Below the pieces are notes generated by a model, which was not told where the DNA came from, ran no database searches, and saw only the letters and a program-made list of their open reading frames with translations. 64,000 nt of DNA from positions 1,690,008 to 1,754,007 of the forward strand of contig NZ_BMDI01000001.1 of the NCBI RefSeq assembly GCF_014635705.1, written 5' to 3'. The position numbers and the translations under genes were made by a program. The DNA comes from Oxalicibacterium faecigallinarum (GTDB lineage Bacteria; Pseudomonadota; Gammaproteobacteria; Burkholderiales; Burkholderiaceae_D). Position 1 is the stretch's first letter, and each line of letters opens with the position of its first letter. Below are positions 1-13,131 of the stretch, piece after piece.

Positions 1-1257
1 ACGTGTGGACAGGTCAAGATTGCCGCTGGCGATTTCCTGTGAAGCGACTGCAATCGTGTCGCTACCGCGCCGGACGCGCCGAACCATGTCGGTCAGACCA
101 ACACGCATGCGACTGCATGCAATGAGCAATTGCGCCAGCTCATCCTTTCCCTTCGTCGTTGCCGACTGCGCCAGATCACCCTGCGCAACCTGTTGAATCA
201 CGGTATGCAGACGCTGCATATCCTGCGAGAACGAACGATAGAACCCAAGCAGGAAGCAAGCGGCAATCAGCAACACACACGCAATCACCAGCACGATCAC
301 GGATGCGTCACGCGTATCGTGCGCAATCCGCTTTGCCAGCAGTTGATCCAGCGTGGCCGACAAGTCCGTCGATGCAGCATTGATGGCTTGCACACTCAGA
401 CTACCCGCCTGAAGGAACTGATCGCCCGATGTCTGATCGACCGAACTCAACACTTCGTTACTGGCGCGCTGCAGAAATGCTCTGGCCTGTTCGTTCGCCT
501 GCATGGCAGCGGTCAGTGCGCTTTCGTCCACGCCATTCTTTTTCAAGGCCTCGATCTGCTCACGCCATGCCCCCAGATCGCGGCCGGTGACCAGCGCAAT
601 CGAGCCGAGCAAGCCTTCCTCATTGGCTTCCAATAAGCCACTATCGATATAGGCAGCACCGCGTCCTGCCATCTCCATGATGCCCTCGGCGATACGTGGC
701 ATCTCCTTGGTGACAAGCATGGCGAGATAGTAGGTACTGACTTCCGGATCGTTGCTCAGATGCGCGCGATCAGCGATCACGCCTTGCAGTGCATGGAGCT
801 GACGAATGAAATCGGTGTAATCCCCATAATGCTTGCGGTCGGTCTGGGTCAGCTTGCCTTGCAGGGATTGCCAACTGCTGCGTAACTTCTCCCACTCCGG
901 TTTTGCGTACAGCGCTGGTTCTGCTTGCTGCAATTGTTCAAACGCGTCGAGCTGTGCGCCCAGCGCCGCTTGCAGATCTTTTGCGCGTCCGAGCGCATTG
1001 CCGTTGCCCATCACGCTCATGTGTCGGGTAGCGCGCAGCAGCTGCGCCTGTTCAATGACGCCTTGCAGACTTTGCAAATGCTGTATGCCTACACGCTCTT
1101 GCTGCGCTTGCGCGATCGACTTCCCCAATTCGTTCATCAGAAGTGTCGTCGTCAGTCCGAGCGGAATGGCGAAAACGGCCAGCAACAGCATAAACTTGGG
1201 CAGCAGTCTGAGACGCTGCATCAAGCCGGTGATGGGTATCAGCAAGAAATTGAGCAT
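1..1257 (-). CDS. Methyl-accepting chemotaxis protein, C-terminus outside window
   Basis: Transmembrane chemoreceptor that passes periplasmic ligand signals to the CheA/CheW array. Reading the minus strand from the ATG at 1257 gives an open frame through the window edge (about 419 codons). It has an N-terminal membrane segment (about residues 22-44), a helical Gln/Ala/Leu-rich periplasmic region, a second membrane segment (IVLVIACVLLIAACFLLGF), a HAMP-like linker, and the start of the cytoplasmic signalling domain, recognised by IASGNLDLSTR. That last motif is typical of proteobacterial Tsr/Tar-type receptors. The ligand cannot be told. The methylation helices and hairpin tip lie beyond position 1. 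It diverges from the exonuclease gene; no promoter was recognised in the 128-bp gap. Confidence 0.88.
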   Translation of the reverse strand, partial: MLNFLLIPITGLMQRLRLLPKFMLLLAVFAIPLGLTTTLLMNELGKSIAQAQQERVGIQHLQSLQGVIEQAQLLRATRHMSVMGNGNALGRAKDLQAALGAQLDAFEQLQQAEPALYAKPEWEKLRSSWQSLQGKLTQTDRKHYGDYTDFIRQLHALQGVIADRAHLSNDPEVSTYYLAMLVTKEMPRIAEGIMEMAGRGAAYIDSGLLEANEEGLLGSIALVTGRDLGAWREQIEALKKNGVDESALTAAMQANEQARAFLQRASNEVLSSVDQTSGDQFLQAGSLSVQAINAASTDLSATLDQLLAKRIAHDTRDASVIVLVIACVLLIAACFLLGFYRSFSQDMQRLHTVIQQVAQGDLAQSATTKGKDELAQLLIACSRMRVGLTDMVRRVRRGSDTIAVASQEIASGNLDLSTR

Positions 1258-1385
1258 GATGAAGGTGCGCCGCCTGAAACGGCACCTGAATGATTTCCGT
1301 CAGGAAATTTTGCAGTCCAAATATGACCTGCCCATGACGCGCTGCGAATCTCCCGTCTTTTCACCGCACGTGGGAAAATATCGCC

Positions 1386-1997
1386 ATGACACCTGCGGAA
1401 AAATTGTTGTTTGTCGATCTGGAAACAACCGGCGCCAATGCCGCCAATGATCGGATTACCGAAATCGGGATCGTGACGGTCGACCCTGATGGCCGAATCG
1501 ACCGCTGGTCCAGCTTCGTCAATCCGGGCATGCGCATTCCCCCTTTCATCCAGCAACTGACTGGGATCGACGATGCGATGGTCGAATATGCACCGTCGTT
1601 CTCTTCACTGGCCGATGAACTCAGCATGCGTTTATCCGGCGGCTTGTTCATCGCCCACAATGCGCGCTTTGATTACGGTTTTCTGCATCATGCCTTTGCT
1701 CGCGCGGGGCATCTTCTTACGTCCGAGGCACTGTGCACGGTCAAACTGTCCCGCAAACTGTATCCGGAAGAGAAAAAGCACAATCTGGACATTCTGATTG
1801 CGCGTCATGCATTGATTCCATCGGCGCGCCACCGTGCCCTTGCCGATGCGGATCTGCTGTGGCAACTGTGGTGTCGCCTGCATGCGGTCTTACCTGTGGA
1901 ACAAATTGCCAGTGCCATTCATGCATTGCGACATGTGCCCAAGATCGAACCAGTCACGCCACCTATCGCGCCGGATGGCAAATCGGCGATACACTGA
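1386..1997 (+). CDS. DEDDh-family 3'-5' exonuclease (DnaQ-like)
   Basis: A 203-residue stand-alone exonuclease of the DNA polymerase III epsilon type, which removes nucleotides from DNA or RNA 3' ends. The three exonuclease motifs are visible: ExoI FVDLETTG (D11, E13), ExoII AHNARFDYGFL (D96) and ExoIII HRALADADLL (H149, D154), so the DEDDh set is complete. It lacks the polymerase-binding C-terminal extension expected of genuine DnaQ, and no GIY-YIG domain is fused to it. A role in repair or RNA trimming is therefore more likely than replication proofreading. The next gene on this strand starts 67 bp downstream. Confidence 0.85.
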   Translation: MTPAEKLLFVDLETTGANAANDRITEIGIVTVDPDGRIDRWSSFVNPGMRIPPFIQQLTGIDDAMVEYAPSFSSLADELSMRLSGGLFIAHNARFDYGFLHHAFARAGHLLTSEALCTVKLSRKLYPEEKKHNLDILIARHALIPSARHRALADADLLWQLWCRLHAVLPVEQIASAIHALRHVPKIEPVTPPIAPDGKSAIH

Positions 1998-2064
1998 CGA
2001 CATTGTCGGCACGATTGCATGCGCTGCATCCAATCATTCTTCCTTTCTTTTCGCGGACCTCATC

Positions 2065-2733
2065 ATGGCCAAACTCATTTATGTTGCCGATCCCATGTGC
2101 TCCTGGTGCTATGGCTTTGGCCCGGAACTGGCCACACTGCTGCATGGTTTGCCGGAAGTACCACTGGAACTGATCGTTGGCGGCTTGCGCGCCTATAACA
2201 CCAAACCGATGGATGATGCCTTGCGCACGACGTTGGGAAAACACTGGAAAAAGGTTGGCGAGACGACCGGGCTGCCTTTCTCGGACGCTGGTTTGCAGAT
2301 CAGGCATTTTGTCTACGATACCGAGCCAGCCTGTCGCGCGATTTCTGCAACCGGTTTGCTGGCACCGCAAAGTGCGCTGACGGTCTTTCAGGCCATCCAG
2401 CATGCTTTCTATGCCAAAGGACTGGATATCACCAAAGGCGAGGTACTTGCCGAGATTGCCGTCCAGGTGCTGGAACAGGATGGTGTGCAGATCGATCAGG
2501 CAGAGTTTTTGAAGACATGGGCGTCGGAAGAAGCACGCAGCTTGACACGAGAGGATTTTGAACAGGCCAAACGCTGGGGCGTCACTGGTTTTCCGACACT
2601 GATCCTCGAACATCGTGGAGAACTGCATCTGGTGACGGCAGGATTTACGCGCACGGAAGATTTGATCCAACGCCTGCAGGCCATCATCGACCAGTCCTCG
2701 GCGACGGAAGCGCCGGTCAATCAGGACAGATAA
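2065..2733 (+). CDS. DsbA-family (FrnE-like) thioredoxin-fold oxidoreductase
   Basis: A 222-residue protein with a CSWC redox motif at C12-C15 right after the first beta strand, and a cis-proline loop near the C-terminus (GVTGFPTLI). The long alpha-helical insertion between these elements is typical of the DsbA/FrnE/2-hydroxychromene-isomerase-like group. It has no signal peptide, so it should be cytoplasmic, unlike true DsbA. The ATG at 2065 was chosen because the frame continues upstream only through sequence without similarity to the family, and the thioredoxin strand begins immediately after this Met. Its 3' end overlaps the end of the convergent reductase-like gene by 13 bp. Substrate unknown. 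Confidence 0.8.
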   Translation: MAKLIYVADPMCSWCYGFGPELATLLHGLPEVPLELIVGGLRAYNTKPMDDALRTTLGKHWKKVGETTGLPFSDAGLQIRHFVYDTEPACRAISATGLLAPQSALTVFQAIQHAFYAKGLDITKGEVLAEIAVQVLEQDGVQIDQAEFLKTWASEEARSLTREDFEQAKRWGVTGFPTLILEHRGELHLVTAGFTRTEDLIQRLQAIIDQSSATEAPVNQDR

Positions 2734-3308
2734 CGACCCGTGTGCACGTCAAAAACGGCACCGTTGATATGACGTGCCTCTGACGAAGCGAGAAACGCGG
2801 ATAGCACGGCAACTTCGTACGATTGACCTGAACGTTTGTTCAGGTTGTGCACTCCCTGCTGTTGATCGAACGGTGTGCCTGGCGTCCGTCTCTCTGGTGC
2901 CGACGGGCCAATGTGACCGATGCGTATCGTATTGCTGCGCTGTGTACTTGGCATGGCCGGCAGTGTGGCCGGTTGGGCATCACGCGTTTCAACAAGATGA
3001 ATAATGCAGTCTTGTGGTGCAATGGTTTGTCGCATCAACGATGGCACTTGCGTGACCTCACCACGAATGATCCAGATGCGTTCCTTCTTTGATACCGGCG
3101 GTATGGCATCCCCGATTTCATTGGCGGTTGTGTCATCACGCAGGACCTGCACATCACATTTCCCTTCGTGCCAGTACGCCTGCCAACGCCGCTCCTCATC
3201 TGCGCTTACTGACGACAGGCACGTCATGCGATAGCCAAGTCGGGCGAAGCGTAAGCAGAGCGCAGCGACCAGTTCATCCAGCACCTCAGTGAGGATCAGA
3301 ACATGCAT
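2721..3308 (-). pseudogene. Decayed short-chain dehydrogenase, acetoacetyl-CoA-reductase-like
   Basis: An intact 195-codon frame that looks like a worn-out PhaB-type reductase. The last 30 residues keep the family C-terminus (EVAVLSAFLASSEARHINGA then FDVHTG), and residues 1-28 keep the hydrophobic strand and helix of a Rossmann start. However, the glycine-rich cofactor loop (TGxxxGxG) is replaced by TEVLDELVA, no YxxxK catalytic pair is seen, and the protein is about 50 residues shorter than the usual 245. Its ATG lies a few bases past the thiolase stop, matching the common phaA-phaB order. I infer loss of reductase activity; a repurposed protein cannot be excluded because the frame is still open. 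Confidence 0.55.
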
Positions 3309-3310
3309 GC

Positions 3311-4486
3311 TCAGCGCTCGATCGCCAGCGCAACACCCATGCCGCCCCCAATGCACAAACTGGTCAAGCCTCGTTTGGCATCGCGACGTTTCATTTCATG
3401 CAGCAACGTCACCAGCAGGCGGCAACCGGAAGCGCCGATCGGATGACCAAGCGCAATCGCGCCGCCATTGACGTTGATCTTGTCCGGATCCCAGCCCATG
3501 TCGCGATTGATGGCAAGTGCCTGCACCGCAAACGCTTCGTTGATTTCCATCAGGTCGACATCCTCATGCGTCCAGCCCGCCTTTTGCAGACACAATCTGG
3601 TTGCCGGAATTGGCCCCAACCCCATGAAAGCCGGATCGACACCTGCCGAGGAATAGGCCTTGATGCGCGCCAGCACAGGAAGTCCCAGCTCTGCGGCTTT
3701 GAACTCCTTCATCAGAATGACCACCGCTGCACCATCGTTGATGCCGGAGGCATTGCCTGCAGTCACGGTACCGTTGCTGGTAAAAGCGGGGGACAACGCG
3801 GCCAGTGCTGCGCGCGTTGTACCGGGACGGATATATTCATCCCGCGCAAAGACGGAAGCATGCCTTCGGTCCGTGATTTCCATCGGGATAATTTCGTCAT
3901 CGAAGCGACCAGATTGCTGCGCTTCCGCAGCCTTGCGATGAGACTCGCAGGCATATTCGTCCTGTTCTTCACGCGAAAAACCGTATCGTTTGGCGATGTT
4001 CTCGGCTGTCACGCCCATGTGATAGTGGTGATAGGCATCGAGCAAACCATCAACCAGTACCGTATCCTTCAGCACAATGTCGCCGAGCCGTGTGCCGCTA
4101 CGACTGTGTGGCATGACATGCGGTGCCAGACTCATGTTTTCCTGACCGCCGGCAATCACGATGTCCGCATCGCCGCACAGAATAGCCTGGGTCGCCAGAT
4201 GCACCGCCTTTAATCCGCTGCCGCATACCTTGTTGACGGTAAAGCCCGGAACTGCATCCGGCAATCCCGCGCCGAGCGCCGACTGTCGTGCCGGATTTTG
4301 TCCGCAACCAGCAGTCAGTACCTGACCAAGAATGACTTCACTGATCGCTTCGGAAGCGAGACCGATGCGCAGCAACAAGGTGCGTATCAGGTGCGCGCCC
4401 ATTTCCGTTGCCGGCGTTCTGGAAAGCATTCCGCCAAACTTGCCAATGCCTGTTCGACCTGCCGCGACAATCACCACGCTTTCCAT
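3311..4486 (-). CDS. phaA: Acetyl-CoA acetyltransferase (thiolase II)
   Basis: Condenses two acetyl-CoA to acetoacetyl-CoA, or runs in reverse in fatty-acid and ketone breakdown. At 391 residues it has the family length. The catalytic residues fall at the classical places: acyl-carrying C88 in NKVCGSGLKA, H348 in GGAIALGHPIGASG and C378 in SLCIGGGMG. The gene precedes the reductase-like relic on the same strand, as in a polyhydroxybutyrate phaA-phaB pair. If the neighbour is inactive, this thiolase would serve another reductase or a degradation route, so the symbol phaA is positional as much as functional; atoB is an alternative. Confidence 0.88.
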   Translation of the reverse strand: MESVVIVAAGRTGIGKFGGMLSRTPATEMGAHLIRTLLLRIGLASEAISEVILGQVLTAGCGQNPARQSALGAGLPDAVPGFTVNKVCGSGLKAVHLATQAILCGDADIVIAGGQENMSLAPHVMPHSRSGTRLGDIVLKDTVLVDGLLDAYHHYHMGVTAENIAKRYGFSREEQDEYACESHRKAAEAQQSGRFDDEIIPMEITDRRHASVFARDEYIRPGTTRAALAALSPAFTSNGTVTAGNASGINDGAAVVILMKEFKAAELGLPVLARIKAYSSAGVDPAFMGLGPIPATRLCLQKAGWTHEDVDLMEINEAFAVQALAINRDMGWDPDKINVNGGAIALGHPIGASGCRLLVTLLHEMKRRDAKRGLTSLCIGGGMGVALAIER

Positions 4487-4575
4487 ACAAGTCTCCCTCT
4501 CTACCAGTTATCGCGCTTCACATGTCGTGCTTTGCTCGCGGGATTGCATCGCTCCGATTACTGTTCCTTATAGCA

Positions 4576-4615
4576 GAAAGGGGAAGCGGCCTCCAGGTGG
4601 CTCGCTTCCCCTTTC
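4576..4615 (-). terminator. Strong hairpin after opgD
   Basis: Thirteen-base arms (GAAAGGGGAAGCG and its complement) flank a 14-base loop between the end of opgD and the start of the thiolase gene. There is no clear U-run on the minus strand, so it may act as a 3' stabiliser or weak terminator. Confidence 0.5.
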
Positions 4616-4630
4616 ACGATAAAAAATGAA

Positions 4631-6250
4631 TTAGCTACCGTAGACCGTACGTGTCTTGAAAGGTTGATACTGGTACAGCCAGGTTTCCGACAAGGTCTGA
4701 TTTTTGTGGCGCAGGTACAAACGCAAATCAACCGGTTCGTCCCCATCCACCGTCAGATCGAACTGCGCGCGCCAGTGGCCCGGTACGCCGTTCGGCACGG
4801 CCTCGGTAAATACATAGGAGAACTTGCCGCGAGTCGTGGAAAGCACGGCTTCCGGCAACTCGCCGAACGCCAGATTTTCCAATGGTGCGCCTTTGAATTC
4901 AACCATGAACTTGCGTACATTCTGCGGACGATTCTGTCCTGGTTGCCCGCCGTTACCCATGCGGGTCGCCACACAACGCGCCAGTGGTGTTGGATAGGGT
5001 TCATCCTTCAGCCAGTGCAGGCGGTAGCGCAAACGATAGCTGCTGCCCGCGGTGGCTTTCGCCGCCGGCACCCACATGGCGACAATATTGTCGTGAATCT
5101 CGTCATCCGTCGGGATTTCGACTAGCTGTACCGAACCATCCCCCCATCCGTCGAGCGGTTCGATCCACAAACTTGGGCGACGCTCATAGTGCACGCCATC
5201 CTGATAATTATTGAAGTCACGATCACGTTGCAGCAAACCGAAGCCGCGTGGATTTTTATCACCGAATGCAGATGCTGTCGTGCGCCCAGGATTATTCAAT
5301 GGGCGCCAGATATGTTCTCCCTGACCATTCCAGATCGCGAGACCATCGGAATCATGCACTTCCGGACGCCAGTCGACACCCGTGCCCTTAAAGGTTTCCG
5401 AGTACCACATCATCGACGTCGCGGGAGCGATGCCCAGCCTTTCTACATCCTTGCGCAAGAACAGCGCGCTATCAATCTCCATCACGACGCCTTCGTTGCG
5501 ATGCATGATGAACTTATAGGCACCGGTAATGCTAGGCCCGTCGAGCATTGCATAGACAGTGACTGTCGTGCTGTTATCTGCCGGTGCCTCGAAGTAGAAA
5601 TGCGTAAAGTTCGGAAACTCTTCCGGACCATCTGCTACTGCTACATTCAACGCTACGCCGCGCGCAGACAAGCCATATTGATACTCGTCACCAATCGCTC
5701 GAAAGTAAGACGCGCCGAGGAATGCTACCCAGTCATTGCTGCGCCAGTCCTTTGCCTTTTGATCCGCGGTCCTGCTTTCCTGAAAACGGAAACCTGCGAA
5801 TCCGCTGCCACGTGGCAGTTTGCGAGCCGGACTCGACTTCGGCATGTCGAAATAACTTTCGTCATACAGGATTTCGCGTGCTTGTGCCTCAGCGCCCGCA
5901 CCTTCCAGCGTGTACATATGGACAGGGGATTGAAAGAAGCGTCCCAGATGGAAGAACGTAACGGGAAACTGCCCCGGTCCTTTGGCATACAAAGCGGAAT
6001 CCGTATTGAATTTGATCTTGCCGTGTTCTTCGTAATCGATCTTTTCAAGAATATCTGCAGGCGGCCTAGCCTGCGGTTTGTATGCCTGTGTCGCAGCAAC
6101 ACGCGCCTGTTCAATAAGATTTTCAAAAGAAAAGCCGGCAGGCTTGCCTAACTTGATACGACCTGCTGCAAGAACATCCAGCGGCACACCCAGTGCCGCC
6201 AGAGCAGCGGCAGCCGAAGTAGAAGAAATGAAAGTACGGCGACTAGTCAT
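4631..6250 (-). CDS. opgD: Periplasmic glucan biosynthesis protein OpgD (MdoD)
   Basis: A 539-residue protein of the MdoG/OpgG-OpgD family, which shapes osmoregulated periplasmic glucans. It begins with a twin-arginine signal (MTSRRTFISS followed by an Ala-rich hydrophobic stretch), which separates OpgD (Tat-exported) from OpgG (Sec-exported). The body carries the family features, such as the ILYDESYFDMP and GFAGFRF stretches and a conserved C-terminal immunoglobulin-like part. The ATG at 6250 is preferred over a TTG nine bases upstream because it starts directly at the Tat motif; neither has a good ribosome-binding site. No opgG or opgH lies beside it. Confidence 0.9.
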   Translation of the reverse strand: MTSRRTFISSTSAAAALAALGVPLDVLAAGRIKLGKPAGFSFENLIEQARVAATQAYKPQARPPADILEKIDYEEHGKIKFNTDSALYAKGPGQFPVTFFHLGRFFQSPVHMYTLEGAGAEAQAREILYDESYFDMPKSSPARKLPRGSGFAGFRFQESRTADQKAKDWRSNDWVAFLGASYFRAIGDEYQYGLSARGVALNVAVADGPEEFPNFTHFYFEAPADNSTTVTVYAMLDGPSITGAYKFIMHRNEGVVMEIDSALFLRKDVERLGIAPATSMMWYSETFKGTGVDWRPEVHDSDGLAIWNGQGEHIWRPLNNPGRTTASAFGDKNPRGFGLLQRDRDFNNYQDGVHYERRPSLWIEPLDGWGDGSVQLVEIPTDDEIHDNIVAMWVPAAKATAGSSYRLRYRLHWLKDEPYPTPLARCVATRMGNGGQPGQNRPQNVRKFMVEFKGAPLENLAFGELPEAVLSTTRGKFSYVFTEAVPNGVPGHWRAQFDLTVDGDEPVDLRLYLRHKNQTLSETWLYQYQPFKTRTVYGS

Positions 6251-6421
6251 GGGAGACAATTTTCTATCAAAGGAGATCGGATGACGAAGCGAAATGACAC
6301 TTAGGTTCAGATGCCATTCAAATTACACATAGGCAACATGCATTGTAATTAAAGAAACAACCTCTGTCTGACAGAGAGCATCTAAATGAGTTCGCGTGTC
6401 TTTTCCCTGATATACAGCGCA

Positions 6422-6883
6422 TCAGCAGGCCCACTCATAAGCGTCGCGCCTCAATTGCGTTTGCTGGGCACGGATCTGATGCACTACGTAGTCCGTGTTT
6501 CGTCTACGCAAGCGCACTTCCAACTCTTTCTCCTTCTTCGCTATGGCTGTGCATTGCTGTTGTCGCGCTTCCGGTTTCGCTGAACGCGCCGCGGTTGCAC
6601 CTAATGGCAAGTTGGGACTTGTTCCCACCCCAACGCCACGTTCATCAATGCCTGCACGAATCCTGGATCGCGCTCCTTCAATCGTTTGTCTATCGTAGGT
6701 GACATTTCCGAGTCGATCGTCGACCACATTAAAGCGACTATTTTGATCATTACCATCAGCGCAGGGCGATTCCGTGTAAATCGTTTTATCTTGCGCGATG
6801 CATTTGTAGATAATCTGGCTCTGCACTGTTCCGCAAAACGGTAAAAGCATCGAAATGAAGAGGGCACGAAGAGAGAATGTCAT
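6422..6883 (-). CDS. Small secreted DUF4124-like protein
   Basis: A 153-residue protein with an N-terminal signal peptide (hydrophobic residues 5-20, probable cleavage near VQSQ). The following stretch, IYKCIAQDKTIYTESPC, is the cysteine-containing pattern of DUF4124 proteins, with paired cysteines that could form a periplasmic disulfide. The rest is basic and polar with a likely helical segment rich in Lys, Glu and Arg, ending in a cysteine. Base composition looks lower in G+C than the flanking genes. No function is known. A similar architecture is seen at 54731-55303. Confidence 0.6.
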   Translation of the reverse strand: MTFSLRALFISMLLPFCGTVQSQIIYKCIAQDKTIYTESPCADGNDQNSRFNVVDDRLGNVTYDRQTIEGARSRIRAGIDERGVGVGTSPNLPLGATAARSAKPEARQQQCTAIAKKEKELEVRLRRRNTDYVVHQIRAQQTQLRRDAYEWAC

Positions 6884-7245
6884 AGCGGCAGAGATGTATT
6901 AAATTCCGCCGATTATATGGATGCATCGAGCGATGCAGCGTCTCTAATAACGAGAGAACACGTCTATTTGCAAAGATTCATCTTTAATTTCCCATACACA
7001 TGGGAATTAGCTGTCTCAGCTTAACCACAGAATTGTGCACCCTACTAGTCGCTGTGCAATCCGCTCTGCAGTTTTTCACGGGGGGAGTGAAACCTGAATT
7101 AGTCACCAAGAAGGGAATGGTACAAACGTTCACTGCATCAATTCCTGGACGCTACCTACGACGCTGTGGCCCTTCCAATCCCAACAAGACACCAGACTAG
7201 AAGCTTAAAAGTCTAGAAGCCGCAAAGCAAAATCCAAATCCAAAG
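6884..7245. other. Gene-poor spacer before the rRNA terminator
   Basis: About 360 bases without a convincing gene. The longest open frame (66 codons on the plus strand from 7000) has no ribosome-binding site and no recognisable protein features. The first 100 bases are A+T-rich and could hold the promoter of the DUF4124-like gene. I see no repeats or RNA. Confidence 0.4.
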
Positions 7246-7281
7246 CAAAAACCCCCGACCAGATCACTGGACGGGGGTTTT
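7246..7281 (-). terminator. rRNA operon terminator
   Basis: A stem CCCCCGTCC/GGTCGGGGG (one mismatch) with an 8-base loop, followed on the minus strand by a run of T. It lies just beyond the 5S gene, where the rRNA operon should end. The A-rich opposite side may also let it stop plus-strand transcripts. Confidence 0.85.
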
Positions 7282-7291
7282 CTAGATAAAA

Positions 7292-7405
7292 GCCTGACGA
7301 TGACCTACTTTCACACTGGTTGCAGCACTATCATCGGCGCAAAGTCGTTTCACGGTCCTGTTCGGGATGGGAAGGGGTGGTACCAACTCGCTATGGTCAT
7401 CAGGC
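7292..7405 (-). rRNA. rrf: 5S ribosomal RNA
   Basis: Read on the minus strand it starts TGCCTGATGACCATAGCGAG and contains the conserved CCCATCCCGAACAG segment and the closing CATCGTCAGGC, which pairs with the 5' end. About 114 bases, last gene of the operon, just before the terminator. Ends are good to a couple of bases. Confidence 0.93.
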
Positions 7406-7530
7406 ATAACTTGTAAAGTTGCCTGCTAAGACACTGATCTGTCTTGAGCAAACAACCCAATCTGGAAGAAGTAAATTTTGGTAGTGACTGCCATCAATTG
7501 GCACACACATTCAGAACTATAACTGTCAAT

Positions 7531-10420
<2,890 letters not shown>

Positions 10421-10613
10421 GTTGACCTCTGTTGCCAGAGACGTCATAGAGATATTCTGAGTTAAGCGTTTGCCGTATTGCCAAAGTAAGTCTTCTAATT
10501 GCTAAGATCACTTCGATAATACATTTGATTGATACAATCACTACCCATCAGCGTCTCTCAACAATGCTTTCACATCATTGGTCGACACCAATAAATAATC
10601 TTTACTTCTTCCA

Positions 10614-10628
10614 AATTGTTAAAGAACA
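10614..10628 (-). promoter_or_regulatory. boxA antitermination site in the 16S-23S spacer
   Basis: TGTTCTTTAACAATT on the minus strand, between tRNA-Ala and 23S rRNA, matches the boxA element bound by NusB/S10 for rRNA antitermination. Confidence 0.75.
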
Positions 10629-10701
10629 AAAACAGCCAATGATCGTTAAACGATCAAACCTAAATCCAATCAATGACTTGATCGACTTAGGTTTGACGTC
10701 T

Positions 10702-10777
10702 TGGTGGAGGTTGACGGGATCGAACCGACGACCCCCTGCTTGCAAAGCAGGTGCTCTCCCAGCTGAGCTAAACCCCC
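10702..10777 (-). tRNA. tRNA-Ala (anticodon TGC)
   Basis: 76 bases starting GGGGGTTTAGCTCAG and ending in an encoded CCA. The anticodon loop CTTTGCAA holds TGC. It sits between tRNA-Ile and 23S rRNA, the usual place in the rRNA operon. Confidence 0.97.
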
Positions 10778-10799
10778 AAATCCGGTACAACATAATTCT

Positions 10800-10876
10800 T
10801 GGTGGGTCTGGTTGGGCTCGAACCAACGACCCCCGCGTTATCAACACGGTGCTCTAACCAACTGAGCTACAGACCC
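10800..10876 (-). tRNA. tRNA-Ile (anticodon GAT)
   Basis: 77 bases starting GGGTCTGTAGCTCAG, anticodon GAT in the loop TTGATAA, TPsiC arm GGTTCGAGCC, and an encoded CCA end. First of the two spacer tRNAs after 16S rRNA. Confidence 0.97.
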
Positions 10877-10957
10877 GTTCGGATCAGTACCAACCAGCAT
10901 TGCACAGACTTCACTGCTTTGCCTGCACACTGCCGACATTCACTGTTCTTCTTTTGC

Positions 10958-10986
10958 TTAACAGCTCGATAAGTGTGGACGCTTAA
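10958..10986 (-). other. 3' arm of the pre-16S processing stalk
   Basis: The sequence just after 16S rRNA (TTAAGCGTCCACACTTATCG and on, minus strand) is complementary to the leader at 12684-12711. Together they form the long helix that loops out 16S rRNA for RNase III. Confidence 0.75.
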
Positions 10987-11001
10987 CTTTCATGCTGACT
11001 C

Positions 11002-12540
<1,539 letters not shown>

Positions 12541-12683
12541 CAATCTCTGTTTTATGTCGTTTCCGACATGGTCCATTTCTGAACCGGTCACTCACTCAAA
12601 ATACTGACAGATAATTTCTTACCTATATTTTTTGTGAGCATTTAATATTTAAAGTTCTAACAGCTTGCGCTGCCGCACTTCCA

Positions 12684-12711
12684 TTAAACGCCCACACTTA
12701 TCGGCTGTTAA
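12684..12711 (-). other. 5' arm of the pre-16S processing stalk
   Basis: TTAACAGCCGATAAGTGTGG (minus strand) pairs with 10958-10986 across the 16S gene, with one bulge. This is the expected RNase III substrate of bacterial rRNA precursors. Confidence 0.75.
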
Positions 12712-12798
12712 TTTTTAAAGAACCTTGTCTGCTTCGCTTCAGCTTTCGCCGTTTGCGTCGCTGCGAATCGTTTTGTTCGTCAGCAGCAGAGAAACGAG

Positions 12799-12827
12799 AT
12801 TATGTAGGAAGTTTCTGTCGTCGTCAA
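12799..12827 (-). promoter_or_regulatory. Candidate rrn promoter, proximal
   Basis: Minus strand TTGACG (12822-12827), 17-base spacer, CATAAT (12799-12804), preceded by an A+T-rich TTTTAAAAAAG block that could be an UP element. About 260 bases from mature 16S rRNA. Confidence 0.6.
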
Positions 12828-12974
12828 CATCTTTTTTAAAAGATTTCGTTTTAAATTCGATTCAAAACGACGCTGACCTTACCACCAAAACCTCAACCAC
12901 TTCTCCCCACAAAACCAGCCTCTTCCCTCTCAGAAATCACTTCGTTTTGCAGCCCGTCTTGCAACGGGAGGCGA

Positions 12975-13035
12975 ACTATAGCAAACCTTTTCTGAACTTG
13001 GCAACACCCTCTCAACAAAATATACAAAATATTTT
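12975..13035 (-). promoter_or_regulatory. Candidate rrn promoter, distal, with UP-like element
   Basis: Minus strand TTGCCA (12999-13004), 18-base spacer, TATAGT (12975-12980). Directly upstream lies an almost pure A+T block (about 13015-13035, AAAATATTTTGTATATTTTG), the position and composition of an rRNA UP element that contacts the RNA polymerase alpha subunit. Confidence 0.5.
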
Positions 13036-13131
13036 AAGACGCATCAAAACAACAACGCCACAAGCGACCTATCTACAGAGAAATTCGAGCAAACGGAACA
13101 CGCAAGCACCACAGCAAGACCGACGCACCAC

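Larger units (their letters stand above)
12541..13131 (-). promoter_or_regulatory. rRNA leader and promoter region
   Basis: A 590-base gene-free stretch upstream of 16S rRNA. It holds the processing stalk arm (12684-12711), a boxA-like GTTCTTTAAAAATT (12710-12723), a proximal promoter (12799-12827) and a distal promoter with an A+T-rich block behind it (12975-13035). A 163-codon plus-strand open frame from 12725 is rejected as chance. Confidence 0.75.

Noticed and set aside
7000-7200. 66-codon plus-strand open frame in the spacer
   Set aside because: No ribosome-binding site, no hydrophobic or domain pattern, not supported by context.
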